From: Rhopalosiphum padi
Lineage: Eukaryota; Arthropoda; Insecta; Hemiptera; Aphididae
Reading direction: 5' to 3'
Length of the DNA: 64,000 nt
Assembly (NCBI RefSeq): GCF_020882245.1
Contig: NC_083599.1
Coordinates: forward strand, 73,391,745 to 73,455,744
Part shown: one piece after another, positions 25,862 to 37,400 of the stretch
Numbering within the stretch: the first letter of the stretch is position 1
Layout of the letters: each line of letters starts with the position of its first letter
Notes under the pieces: generated by a model
What the model was told of the DNA's origin: nothing
Seen by the model: only the letters and a program-made list of their open reading frames with translations
The model's database searches: none
Program-made: the position numbers and the translations under genes

Positions 25862-28194
25862 GAATTAAAACATTTTTATTTATTGAACATTTATTATTTT
25901 ACAACATGGTGAGTATTGGATCGTATTGTATTTTATAGCTTTTATGATTTGTGTGAGTAAATACTACTGTAATTTCTAAAATTAATCTAAAAATAATAAA
26001 AAATTATAATTATTTATTTAAATCTATAATTATTTTTATTTATGACGGGCAGTTACATCTAAGGTAAAAAACATTTGATATTGATATATTATATCTTTAC
26101 ATATTAAAATATATTTTCATTCATAATATAATAATTAATTATACTACCTAATCTAATGTTTTATTATAAATTGTTTTATGTTTAATCAATATAACACAAT
26201 TACTTTTTAAGCCCATATTAAATAAAACGATTTAATGGCGTTATATAAACGTAGTTATTGAAACCGAACTCCAATTGAAATACTTTTTTTTTAATTTACA
26301 ATAAATAACACGCTACTTTTTTAAAACCTATATATGAGCGTAGTGAGGATGTGGGCATAGTAATGGGCTCGTATCTATATTGTTTTTTCCTAATATGTAA
26401 ATGTAACATTGTATGCAGGCCATTTTGAATATTTTAGCGTACCACTTTATTCGCTAATATATACTTTCAATAAGAACGTTTGTAAAAATCTATTGTATTT
26501 CAATATTATAAGAAATATAATAATAAAGTCGAATTTATTTATAAATATATGTTGTCGAACACGAACGGTCATAATCGTGGGACAAATATGTTTTAGATAA
26601 TTTGATAATTCATTTAACTCTAAATTACTCAATGGTGGCAATCATATGAAAGGTCAAATTGTATGATTTCATAACTGCCAAACAAGTATGTATATTTAAC
26701 AGGTAATTAATTGGTGAACTTGTAATTAATTAACGATAATTTCATATTTAGTTGTATACTTATGTATAGAAATAATGATATATGTAGGTATACAATTATA
26801 CTTATATTAAATTAAGTATCTAGTCTAATAAATTATATATATTATTTTTATTATCGCTAATTTTGATTATTAATAATGACTTTAAAATGGAAAGATTATG
26901 AGTTATATTTAAAGCTAAGACTAGGAGTATAATACTGTGAACAACAAATCTGTGAAATATGCATTTTATTTTTAAATATCAAGTACATTTCCTTTTAGTA
27001 TGGTAAGCATTGAGTGTATCTGATCATTAACTAAGTTACTGTATTGAAAGTATTAAATTTAAAAATTTAAATTAAATGATGAATTATCCCATACATTTTA
27101 CGAAAAATAATTTTGGGCTGTAATTTTGCCTAAGATTCTATTTTTAAGGATATATTGAAAATGTATTTTTCTTCTAGTGATAACTTATGTTGAACTAAAT
27201 TATGTACGTAAAAAAAACATTTAATGATTTAATGCACAGTAATAATTATTAATAATATTATTAGGTAATTGACAAGTCAATACCAAGTTAGTAGAACAGT
27301 GTGAATAGATTGCAATTAAATAGCTTAAAGTTGGAAAAATATTCTGAGAATTTATATTTTATCTATGGAGAATTGGAGAATAATAAAACGAATTTAAAAA
27401 GTCCCTAGGAAAAAATATTTATTGAATTTAATCAAAATAACTTAAATCCTTGGAAGAAAAATTATCTATTTTTATTTAGAAATTTATATTTCATAATGTA
27501 AGACGATTGTCGTAACTCATAATTACGAGTTTTATAAAGCGAATATTGATTACAAAAGTATACCTGAGAAAGAAAATACCAGTAAACAGTGCATTTTTAC
27601 ACGAAAATACTGAAAAATTGTATGTACTTATATTCAAATATCTATAACTTTTATATATTATCCTACAGAATACCATGGTCCTATAGCACCATTTACCAAG
27701 TATTAGGTATTGTATCATAAAATAATACGTATGATGTGCTGTAGATGTATGCTCTTGCAGCTAACTCCACTAATTACTAATATATAAATATCATTCAAAA
27801 CCTATTACAACGATGGTGGTCTAATTTTTTTTTTTAATTGAAACCATGGATATATATATACCAATCTAATTTATCGTAAGGAGTTCTTAAAATGGATTAA
27901 TTAACCCTATCTAATAATATTATTCTCTCAGATAATTTGAAAATTATATATTTATAAAAAGTTATTCAATGAACACGTTTTTTGTTATTTTCTAAAACTA
28001 CTTTTACAAAAAATTCGTAAAATATACAACGAATATCTGATATAAACATTAAAGTATCTATGTGTTTCAGATTAACTTAAGGTTCTTATTATTATATTGG
28101 ATCTTATAGAATTCATATAATCTTTTTTTGAAAAATCTAACTACTTATGTACAAAATAAATCTGTTTTGTGAATCCTCGATATCAGATAAAAAA
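25862..28194. other. Intergenic, AT-rich, no gene seen
   Basis: Short ORFs at 26409-26641 and 27491-27718 overlap on opposite strands or lack any motif and are treated as chance. Confidence 0.5.
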
Positions 28195-28530
28195 TATAAA
28201 TGTGTTTGCGGTAACGAAATTGTGAGACACCGTTACTTGAATAATAATAATAAACACAATTTGTACGTTACCAAAATCATAGACTATATCGCGCACGTGG
28301 TGGTGCATCGCTCGACTAGTAAATGATCCACCAAGGAATAATCATACAGCTACACTATAGATAGCGCGCAACCAGTTCATGACGGCCACTGTCATAATAA
28401 TTATCTCAATTAAACGAATAATTTACATAATAATAATTATTAATGATATGTAATGTATATGTATGTTTTGAGGGAGGGGGGTGGTCGTGACGCTCCGTCA
28501 TCGTAATGATAGTCGGTACTCGGCCGGTCA
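28195..28530. other. GC-richer intergenic block without a gene
   Basis: CG-containing stretches (ATCGCGCACGTGGTGGTGC at about 28288, GATAGCGCGCAACC at about 28360) and a G-rich run at about 28470 stand out from the AT background just upstream of the 28664 hAT element. No ORF, RNA fold or repeat end identified. Confidence 0.25.
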
Positions 28531-28663
28531 GAATTTTATTGATTAAATTACCTACTTGATTTATTTACAAACTGAAATTATCTTGGACTGAAAATGAAAC
28601 ATTTTTCATAATCATCATTCTTCAATAACAAAATATTTGAATCATAAAAAATGAATAGTTCTG

Positions 28664-29401
28664 CAGGGGCGGCTCGTCAGGGGAGACTTTGAACCATGAC
28701 ATTTGCGCTTAAGAAAAAAACAGCTACTTGTAAATCATAATTAATTAAAAATAAAAATGTATAAAAGTATTTTGCTGAATTGAAAAATATATCGGTTTTT
28801 TATTTGTTTATTATTATTGAAATTTGTAGGCCACAAATTCTACACCATATAAATAGTTATTTCGATGAAATATTATTTTAGTCATTGGACGACGGTCATC
28901 GATTCTATGAACTGCCGCTCGACAGTTTCAATCGTAACATGACGTAATGTTATCACCAGTTGTTGAAGAGGGGAGGGGGTAGAATAAGCCGCGTATAAAG
29001 ACGCTATTGAAACTTGGTTCACGACAATATTGTATTATGCCGTGCCGCCGCGCCATCGTTATAGTATAACTGCAGACTGTCATACATTTAATAATTATTA
29101 TTATACGTTTATGGTATACTATCTGATATCATAACTTTTGTAGAGAGTTTGCAGATAAAATAGATCGCAGAATCGAATGAGCTTGTTATAAAAACGTATT
29201 AAACCATTATGTCATTAAACAGTATAAATATTAGTGTATTAGTGTATGTACAATTAATTAGCTATTTAAGAATATTTAATTTCCAATAACGGGTTGTTTT
29301 TTTTTTTTATTCGTTGTATGGGATTTACGTTATGGAATATAAACGCTGTTAATAATAATTAAAGTTTCCATAAAATATATTTTACTCACCAGCCGCTACT
29401 G
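28664..29401. mobile_element. Non-autonomous hAT element with perfect 8-bp target-site duplication
   Basis: The element is 738 bp. Its left end starts CAGGGGCGGCTCGTCAG and its right end, reverse-complemented, starts CAGTAGCGGCTGGTGAG; 13 of the first 17 positions agree. It is flanked by the identical octamer TAGTTCTG at 28656-28663 and 29402-29409. The CAG...CTG ends with 8-bp duplications are the signature of the hAT superfamily. No transposase reading frame is visible inside, so it is a deletion derivative or MITE mobilised in trans. The interior is partly GC-richer (about 28880-29060). The intact duplication indicates a relatively recent insertion compared with the other elements here. 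Confidence 0.88.
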
Positions 29402-30036
29402 TAGTTCTGATATCACTGGACATTTGATCATAGATATAAATAAATGTAAATTTAGAATAGTCCATGTCTATTTTTAAAATTATTAAAATAAATTGATAAA
29501 CATTTTCTCGCGCTCACGCAGTTCACTGCCCACCGCTAATCGACGTATTGCGTATCTGTTGCAGATTTCGTCTGTGAAAGTATCAAATAGGTAGGTAGTA
29601 ACTATAACATGGCAAAATAATTAGGTATTTCAGCAACTCTGTGATACGCAAGTCATGCCGAAAGGTAAACTGTTATCACTATTCATTGTACTTGGCCACT
29701 TAGGTATTATCAGTACCACGGTTAAGTATTTTGATATATGACCGATAAAAATCCTTGCCAGTTTACGTAAAATTATCATGGAATGAATTAAGATTTGTTA
29801 ATTAAATTCCATGAACGGATACGCTAATAGAACGCATTTTAGTATTATTGCTGTCATATACCTAAGTGTTTGGGCACGGTAATTAGTCGGTACTAGGTAA
29901 TAGTGGTAGAACTGGTAGTAGCTAGTATGGGTAATGTGATGTACGCGAATGATGACTGCCACACAAAAATCAATTATTTGTGAGCCTTAATCATATTATT
30001 TTAGTTTTTACTTTTGATTTTAATTTTTAATTTATA

Positions 30037-30222
30037 ATGAAAAACAAATGGAAACGAATTAAACTTGAATGCATTAAGTGTAATAGTGTTTTTAATAAAG
30101 ACTATCGTGCTAAACATTAACGTCAACAACTTGGTGAAAAACGAGTTTCAGTAAAGCATTTTGGAACATCGAAAAATTCATTCGAAGCTTCAAAATTTTT
30201 ATTTAAAGAATATTCACTAGCT
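30037..30222 (+). pseudogene. Zinc-finger exon relic of a transposon-derived protein, one internal stop
   Basis: From ATG 30037 the frame reads MKNKWKRIKLECIKCNSVFN then KDYRAKH, a C-x2-C-(x11)-H type finger start, followed by a TAA at 30118, and then continues in the same frame with GEKRVSVKHFGTSKNSFEAS up to a consensus donor CT|GTAAGTATT at 30223 in phase 0. The layout (short basic N-terminus, Cys/His finger, K-x-F-G-x-x-x-N-x-F-E-A-S) resembles the first exon of zinc-finger proteins that are multicopy and transposon-derived in aphid genomes. Apart from the one stop it is uninterrupted, so decay is recent, or the stop is real and the exon encodes a 27-residue product only. No second exon was recognised downstream. 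Confidence 0.5.
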
Positions 30223-30559
30223 GTAAGTATTTATTTACTTAAGTAATTTCCATTTCTTATTACAAATAAATATACATAAAAACGTAAAGCATTCAAATGT
30301 ATACAATTATAGAATTTAAAATTTCGTGGAATTACAATTAAATTATTAGTTTTATTTTTTTTATTTTAATTTTAACAAATTCAATACCTATACAATTGAT
30401 AAATATATGTCAAATATATAAGTTTTTAGATTAAATGAACATAGTGAAATGTTCTCGATTTACAGAGTTTAAAGATTTTTAGAATTTCATTTGTCATTAT
30501 TGCCCTGGTTATTATTATTTTTTTTTTTTTGAGTCGGTAAATATACGTAGTATTTGGAG

Positions 30560-30617
30560 TCAGCAATTTTGGTATGACAACCCCCCCATTCCTTAGATTT
30601 TTCTTGTGTCAGCCCTG
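30560..30617. mobile_element. Possible right end of a hAT-like element
   Basis: The reverse complement begins CAGGGCTGACACAAG, a plausible hAT-type terminal sequence, ending at 30617. It may be the right end of the element that carried the zinc-finger exon at 30037, but no matching left end or target-site duplication was found, so this stays tentative. Confidence 0.25.
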
Positions 30618-30762
30618 TTCATACTAGACATAGCAACATAGACTATAGTAGTGTATATTGTTGTGAGCTCTGGACGGACAAGTGACAACCAGTGTGTGTG
30701 CGGATAAACGCCCAAACGCCCTAAACAACAATTGTGGAAGTGTGGAAGTTCGCGGGCAGAAA
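30618..30762 (+). other. GC-richer stretch ending in a consensus splice donor (possible non-coding exon)
   Basis: A GC-richer segment ends at GGGCAGAAA|GTAAGTTAAC (donor at 30763). It carries many stops in all + frames and a minus-strand ORF of 82 codons without recognisable features. It could be a non-coding first exon of a transposon or of an unseen gene, possibly of the CUB gene whose promoter island starts 1.6 kb downstream. It could equally be chance. Confidence 0.2.
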
Positions 30763-31299
30763 GTAAGTTAACACGTAGCAATACACGTATGACTGTGAAC
30801 AGTGTGAACACCGACAGTTTACGTCGGTAATAGACTATCACACGAGGCCACGAGGGTTACGACGTTTTTGCTAACACAATATGTCAATGTATTATCATTA
30901 AAAAAAATCTTTGTAAATCTCAAAATAAAATCTCATCTTTTCATTATTTTTATATTTTTGTATAATCTCATTATATAAATTCTTCAGAATTATCTCTCGT
31001 TAAAGAATAATAAGTATCTTATTACGTATAAATCGATGCGGGAGAAATTAATAAAAATTAAAATTACCAAACAACGAACAAAAAGTTTTCGGTTATTATT
31101 TTAAAATATTCACATATTTTATAGGTTTTGCAATACAAATGTTTATTTTAGTTTTTTAAGTATTTCATTAAAAATAAGCTTAAAATTCCAAAAAAAAAAT
31201 TAAATTAAAATAAGTTAGAATGTTTTAATGTTTCTCATAATATATTTTATACTTACGTATTATATTTTTATATAATTTTTATAGAATGCAAAATCCAAT

Positions 31300-32065
31300 A
31301 ATTATCAAAAAAAGTTTCGAGTTATTCCCTAAATATTTTTATGAATGTTTAAAGTTTATATTTTTTGAAGAAATTGTATAATATTCACGTATAATCAACG
31401 ATTTTTCAATAAATAATTTTAATTGTAACTCGAAAAATATTATACCGTAAAAACTTGAAACATTCCAATGTTACTTAAATTATTATTTTATATTCTTAAG
31501 AAAAAAATGAATTTTTCAATTAATTTATTTAGAATATATTTTAACTATTTATTGGTATTTATAATTAAAAATGATTAAAATACTTTAAAAGAAAGTGCTA
31601 ATAAAATTTTTAGATTTAATAAAGTCTTGAAAAGCAAGAGTTAAGATAAATTATTCAATAAATTTTAATAAATGTTAAAGTATATAGATATTATTTTTTA
31701 TTTTGTCTGAAATTCACTTTGACGAAATTTGTCAAAACACACAGCTTTGCATATTATTTTGTAGTTAAAAATGTATAACAATTACAATTTGAATATCTAA
31801 GGTTTGAAAATTGAATACAAAGTTTCTCATTTATAGTTTTTGTATTAATACTAAAATTTGTAATAATGTATAAGTATAGATTTGTTTTTTTAGACATATA
31901 GTTAAAAGTCAACGAAATTAAATATAAATAAATAATAAAATATACTTCGTAGTAGTAAAGGCTGACAGGCCGTCTTCATTCAGAATCGTTTTTCGTATGC
32001 AATTATTTATCATTAAATTAAAATGTAACACATCCATCACAGTGACCTACTCATTGACGAAGTAT
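31300..32065 (+). repeat. Dispersed repeat family, second copy (just upstream of the CpG island)
   Basis: The 3' end shares TTCAGAATCGTTTTTCGTAT, then ACACATCCATCACAGTGACC, with the copy at 43-44 kb. The interior shares AAAATTGAATACAAAGTTTC near 31808 with the family phrase AATACAAG-x-TT. The left boundary is uncertain. It ends only about 350 bp before the CpG island, so it may form part of the upstream boundary of the promoter. Confidence 0.5.
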
Positions 32066-32409
32066 ACTAGACACCTACCTACTACAACTGTACGTCAGAC
32101 CGGTTACGTTTACGTATATACTTGCCGACTTTTTATCATTATTATTGATAGATTAAATGAAATATAATTATAAAACAATATTATTATACTGTTGTAAATT
32201 CGATTTCATTAAAAACCCAACATTCGTATACAACATGATATCAGGTAAACGCGATTTCATCGCATTTGTTTTTTATTTCTCACATTTTTCAGCGCATATT
32301 TAACAATATAATATCGTAAACGCGTATAACATAATGATGTCTAAGGGCTGCGAGTTTTGAAACGGCAGAGTGGCGATTATTCTTATCGTCACGTTTAACG
32401 GAATGTCGA

Positions 32410-33440
32410 AAATCCGACGGCGAATTATTTTGCCATACCTTGCCGTACCCTATGCCCAGCCCTTTATCCCGCTACAGACGGTTTACCGCACGTGACCGAC
32501 GACGTCGTATCGGTCGGCGCGGCGTCAAAGCGACCGTTGACGGTAATCGCAACAGCAATCGTTTAAACGGTTTAGGCCCCACTCCCCGACCGCGGCTCAC
32601 CCGATGGCCGAAATCGGGTGGCTATACCGGTCGGCGGACAACGGGCGCGCGCCCGTCACCGCGAAACCGTGGCCGCGGCCGCATCGCCGCGACCGTGTCC
32701 CCGTGGCGCGCGGGAGGGCAAATCTCGTACGGCGGATAATCCGCGTCGGCCACTCGCGGCCGCCGTCCCCGACCACGGACGTCGTCTGCTCCGTGTCCGT
32801 ATTATGATATCATAGCGGGACGGCGTCACGGCGGTGGCAGACGACTCGCGGCGGCGGAGGACGAGCCGCGCTAGGCGTGCGTTGCGCTGCTGTTGCTGGC
32901 GCGCAGCTGACGGGCGCGCCGCGCGCCGGCCCGCTGATCAATATAACGTGGGGGAGGGTGGGGGCGGCGGTATTTCGCATCATTAAACTAAACGCCAGAG
33001 CGCCCCGGCGGACGCGCGCGATTTTCGTCGGGCCGGCGGGGGAGTGTACGGCGTTGTCGGCTTCGGCGGGGAGGGGTCGTGGTCGGTCGCGGCTCGTCGG
33101 CCGAGGTGACGGTGGGCCGAAGGGAGGCCGACGAGAGTTTTTTCGGCCGCCGCCGCCACCGCCTCGGAAGCGCCGCGCGGTATCGGCGGCGTGCGCGCGC
33201 CACGGCCAGACCGCGACACCGGCGCGCTCACTACCGCCGCCGCCATCACCTTTACACGCCGCCGCCGCGGTACCGACAGTCGACTTGGGCGCATCACGTC
33301 GTTACCTTTGCGGTGGTCGTCGTCGTCGTCGCCGCCACCGTCACAGACGTCGCCGACCGGTGCCAGTGGTCGGACGTGACGGTTTTTTTGGCGCGCGCTC
33401 GTCCCGGCATCACGGAGCCGTAGTGGACGGACGCCCGGCC
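32410..33440 (+). promoter_or_regulatory. CpG-rich promoter and 5' leader of the CUB-domain gene
   Basis: GC content rises abruptly near 32.35 kb from the AT-rich background and falls again just after 33.57 kb. The stretch is dense in CG dinucleotides (runs of GCCGCC, GTCGTC, GCGCGC), suggesting an unmethylated germline promoter. From 32808 to 33440 there is not a single ATG on the + strand, as expected of a transcribed leader. A three-codon upstream ORF (ATG ATA TCA TAG at 32805) lies just before it and would matter only if transcription starts upstream. I cannot place the transcription start; no TATA box is evident inside the island. Long ORFs on both strands here are a by-product of low stop-codon frequency in GC-rich DNA. 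Confidence 0.6.
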
Positions 33441-33567
33441 ATGCGGCCACCACCGGACAGGGGACCCGGGCCGCCGCGCGGCGCAACCACTCTCACCGCA
33501 ATCCTGGCCGTCTTCCTGGCGGCCGTTCTTTTGACGGACAGTGCGTTCGCCGAGAAGAACAAATTCT
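33441..33567 (+). CDS. Coding exon 1 of a secreted/membrane CUB-domain protein (signal peptide exon)
   Basis: This exon encodes the N-terminus of a protein entering the secretory pathway. It gives 42 complete codons plus one base: a proline/glycine/arginine-rich n-region (residues 1-17), a hydrophobic core LTAILAVFLAAVLL (18-31), and a Ser-Ala-Phe-Ala end with a likely signal-peptidase cut after Ala37, leaving a mature start of EKNKF. The ATG at 33441 is the first ATG in more than 630 bases of GC-rich leader, which decides the start. The exon ends at a consensus donor (T|GTGAGT at 33568) in phase 1. Reading on past the donor gives a stop in the AT-rich intron (about 33675), as expected of intron sequence. 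Phase matches the acceptor at 63722; the joined codon would be TAT (Tyr43). The two-exon pairing is inference from phase and protein logic. I cannot name the gene; CUB/LDLa-type insect receptors are the natural comparison. Confidence 0.75.
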
Positions 33568-34334
33568 GTGAGTACCTACCTAGCTCTATGATACCTATAA
33601 CAACACCCAGTCCATACCTACGATTCAATTTTGTCCGTACGCTGAAATTGTTTCGTTTCACGGTAATATATAATTAATAACTGTTAGTTCGTCTTACGCC
33701 GATGACTTTTCGACCGATGTCCTTTGAGTACAAATTTTAACGACCGTCCCTGCAGGATCATTGGAAAAGTACGATGTCGTAGTGTCATACACGATCTAGC
33801 CAGACCACGATATCGTATAATCGCCGATCACGGGTGTTCCTTGCCCATGTCCTGCGCTCAAACTCTTACTTAGACCCACCACCTGCACCCAATAAGATTT
33901 AGGCGCGTAACGGTGATAACGGCTCGGGGCGAGTATGAATTTGTAATGTCGTACACACGCGTAACGCGTTATCTGTGCCCGGAGTGTGTTGTGTACGATG
34001 GGAACTCGCTTCAGTCATGTTAGAAAAAAAAAATGCATTTATTTTATTCTATGACACCCCCTGTACGGTCGATAATAAAACTTTAGCTAAGTTTTTCTTG
34101 GATGTTTTCACCGCGCCAATTTGATATTACAATAATGTGATCGTGTAACAGCATGAGTTTCGTCTCGCAGACTGACGTACCGATATAAAAGTATATTTCG
34201 AATTTTAAACGACCGTTTGATGCGACGTCGACGGTTCTCCCCACCACGACCAGCGCCACGTGCCACAAAGGTGTGCTTTCGCATTTGCCACCAACGTCGC
34301 CGCCACCGCAGCTACCGTCAATTTAATAGCAATA

Positions 34335-34480
34335 ATAATAGTGTATAATATAGTTAAATATTAAATAACATTATTAAGTATTAGTTGTATAGTAGTAATA
34401 GTAATGATAATAGTAGTAGTGAGTTGTTGTAGAATTGTTGAAGTAGTAGTATTTTATAGTAGTAAATAACACATATTATT
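34335..34480. repeat. Degenerate AGT/AAT trinucleotide region
   Basis: A run of AGTAGT, AATAGT and GTTGTT triplets beginning just after a CG-containing block (34225-34320), about 770 bp into the intron. Simple-sequence origin, no coding meaning. Confidence 0.6.
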
Positions 34481-37400
34481 ATATTGCGGTAAAAGTAACT
34501 AGTAGGTACCTAGTAATTTACGAGTAGTGCATACGCACTTTTCAACCGTTTGGCGCCACACGTCACACACACGCACATTAGGTTTCGATTTTTTTCCCCT
34601 TTCATAATTTTGCACGTTATTCAAAGTCGTGCGCGCTCTTTCTGTGACGGGGATTATATATTATAATATATTATGATATTATAATCATAATACGCCCAAA
34701 CCATAATGATATTAATTTTTTTTTTTACTATGACCAAAATATTGTTTATTAGTGAATATAACAATATTGCTATAAACAATACATCTGTTTTAAATTTTAA
34801 AATCATATTATTTTGATTTCTCTTTATTTTTCTCTTTTTTCTCGAATATTTTAAAATAAATATATTACCTTCCTTAAATGGAGTGTTGGAATTACAAAAA
34901 TCCAATTTTCGTTAAAATGTATTACTCCATTTTTCACTTTTTTTTATTATTACAGTTACCCGAGTTTCTATTTTGGTTTTTTATAACATATTACCCATAT
35001 TATTACTTATTAGTAATGGGTACCTATCATACTACATATTTTATTGATACCTTTTTATTCGTAATTCTCAATCATTCATTTTTTATTATATTTGTCGAAT
35101 TTTCCACAAAATACATAATCACTATATAAGCCTATGGTAAACTCAGTATACAGTTTGAACTAAGCATTGATATTAAAAATAATGCAGAAATTATAATTTT
35201 ACTGTACCATAATATACTATTTTGTTATACTGGTACAAACATGGTTTTCTCATAGATATGACAATACAATTTTTTATATTGTTTTTTAAAAGAATTTTTC
35301 AACTTATAACTAATGTACCTAGTACCTACACTTATTTTATTTCTTGTTATTTTACTAAAGATAAGACTAAACATATAAATTGGTTCTCCTGAACTTAACC
35401 ATACTATACATTTTAAAATCACATATTAAAATATTAGTTTACGTATTATCAATTTGACTAGTTTTTACATAAATAGTATAATAAAATCAGCTATAAATTA
35501 TGAATATAACTGATAAATTCAAAAACATAATTTAAAATAGATTTCCGTTACGGATCGAGTTTTTAGATATTTTGTATTCAATATGACGCTTTGAGTTGTT
35601 ACAAACTGGCTCGGTATAAATTAGATCTTAAATAGACAAACCATTTTTAAGGTATATATTATTAAAACATAAATAGTTTATGAGTAAAGGCTTTGTCGTT
35701 ATAAGCATGTGAAACTAATTTGTCCAAAAAAATATAAAAAGTATAAAAACCTTTCATTCTTTAGTTAATTTTTCAGCCATACGTATTTGGTAAGGTTTTT
35801 CGTGGTCATAGTACAAAATATATAATATGTAATATACTCGTGAAGTAGTCGATATACGTAATATGTAGTAAATAATTCTTACTAATTGTGACAAACCAAT
35901 ATCAAGGCATTTATTAAGATATTTTTGTGATATATACTCGTATATAAATTTCTTTTGTTATTAAAAAATGTTGAATCAGATTACAAATAACTAGTTTGAT
36001 ACACAACGATTGGTCAACTATGGCGTATATATTTTTACTTAAATAAATACTACTGTATATTGTGCATATTAATTATATGGTTAGCTTTTATATCTTATGG
36101 TCAAATTATAACACCAACAAATGAGAATGACAAAATAAACAATTTGAGTTTAACAATTTATACAGTTTTTCATATGATTTGACAATTTACTGTTATAATT
36201 ATTTTATAAAAATCAAATGATTTAAATAAAAGAAAAAAAGTGGGTACATTTTGTATTTGATATATAATTTACGTAATTATATATGTATAACTACACTTTA
36301 TAATTTTTTGAAAAATTTATCTGTTATAATATTAATAGTATTATAAATATAATAAAATACCAATAAAACTATGATGCAGGTAATTTTTGTCCCAAGTTAA
36401 ATGATAAAATTCACTGATATTCGATACAATCAACCAACCATAATAATTGCAATAATTACGATCAGTCGGGTTTTTGTAATATCCACTGATATATACTACG
36501 TAGTATGAATAGTATTTATATTAGATGTATTTTATTACTTTGTATACATAGTATGTTTTGTCGTACGTGATAAAATGGAATAGACATTTTACAGTAATTT
36601 TAATAGAATTATAGAAGTGAAATAATCAACAACGCATTTCTTATTAAATTTACATTTTATGAAATCATTAGATATTCAAGCCAGTTGGAATTAGAAAAAT
36701 AAGTTGATTGAAAAACAATGAATAATTAAATTTGAGTGTTAGAAGTAGTAAAATAAATCAAATCTATATTGTCACAAAGAGTAATCATAAAATTAACATA
36801 TAGTTCACACATAAACAATCATATCATATTAATATAATTTAGGTGCCTAATAAATTTAATATATTAGCTTATTTAAAAAGGTAATTACTCATTTTACATG
36901 TATTAATACAAAATTGTTAAATTTTAATAATAGTAACAAAATTAATGTATTAATTGTAAAATATAAAATGTTTAATTTTTTGTTCAAATTTGTTAATATT
37001 TCATAATTGCTTTTAAAAGTTAAAATGTTATTCGTTATTATACTCCAAAGTAATTGTATCTTATTTATACATTTATTAGTTATATATTATAATATTATTT
37101 TAAGTTTATAGTAGTTATTAATATAGTTTAGGTCTGATAGTTCAAATCAATTTATAATATGACGATAATACTCAAAATGCATTTTAAAATCAATCTCGTA
37201 ATAATCTCTAAAAAGCAAAATAATAAGAAAACAGTAGAAAATAATAAAAAATATATGACAATTAAAATTAAAAAATATATTTTATGCAAGTAAGCACATT
37301 CTATTTAGCAGTCAGCATCATGATATCGCATTGTTGTATGGAAATAAGTTACCACAATACAAAAATATTATTATCTATAAAAAGTGTATAAACAAACGCC

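Noticed and set aside
32440..33486. Several long ORFs in the CpG island on both strands (for example 32440-32739 on + and 32983-33486 on -)
   Set aside because: GC-rich DNA has few stop codons; these frames are rich in Arg, Pro and Ala with no domain, overlap each other, and lie in the ATG-free leader.
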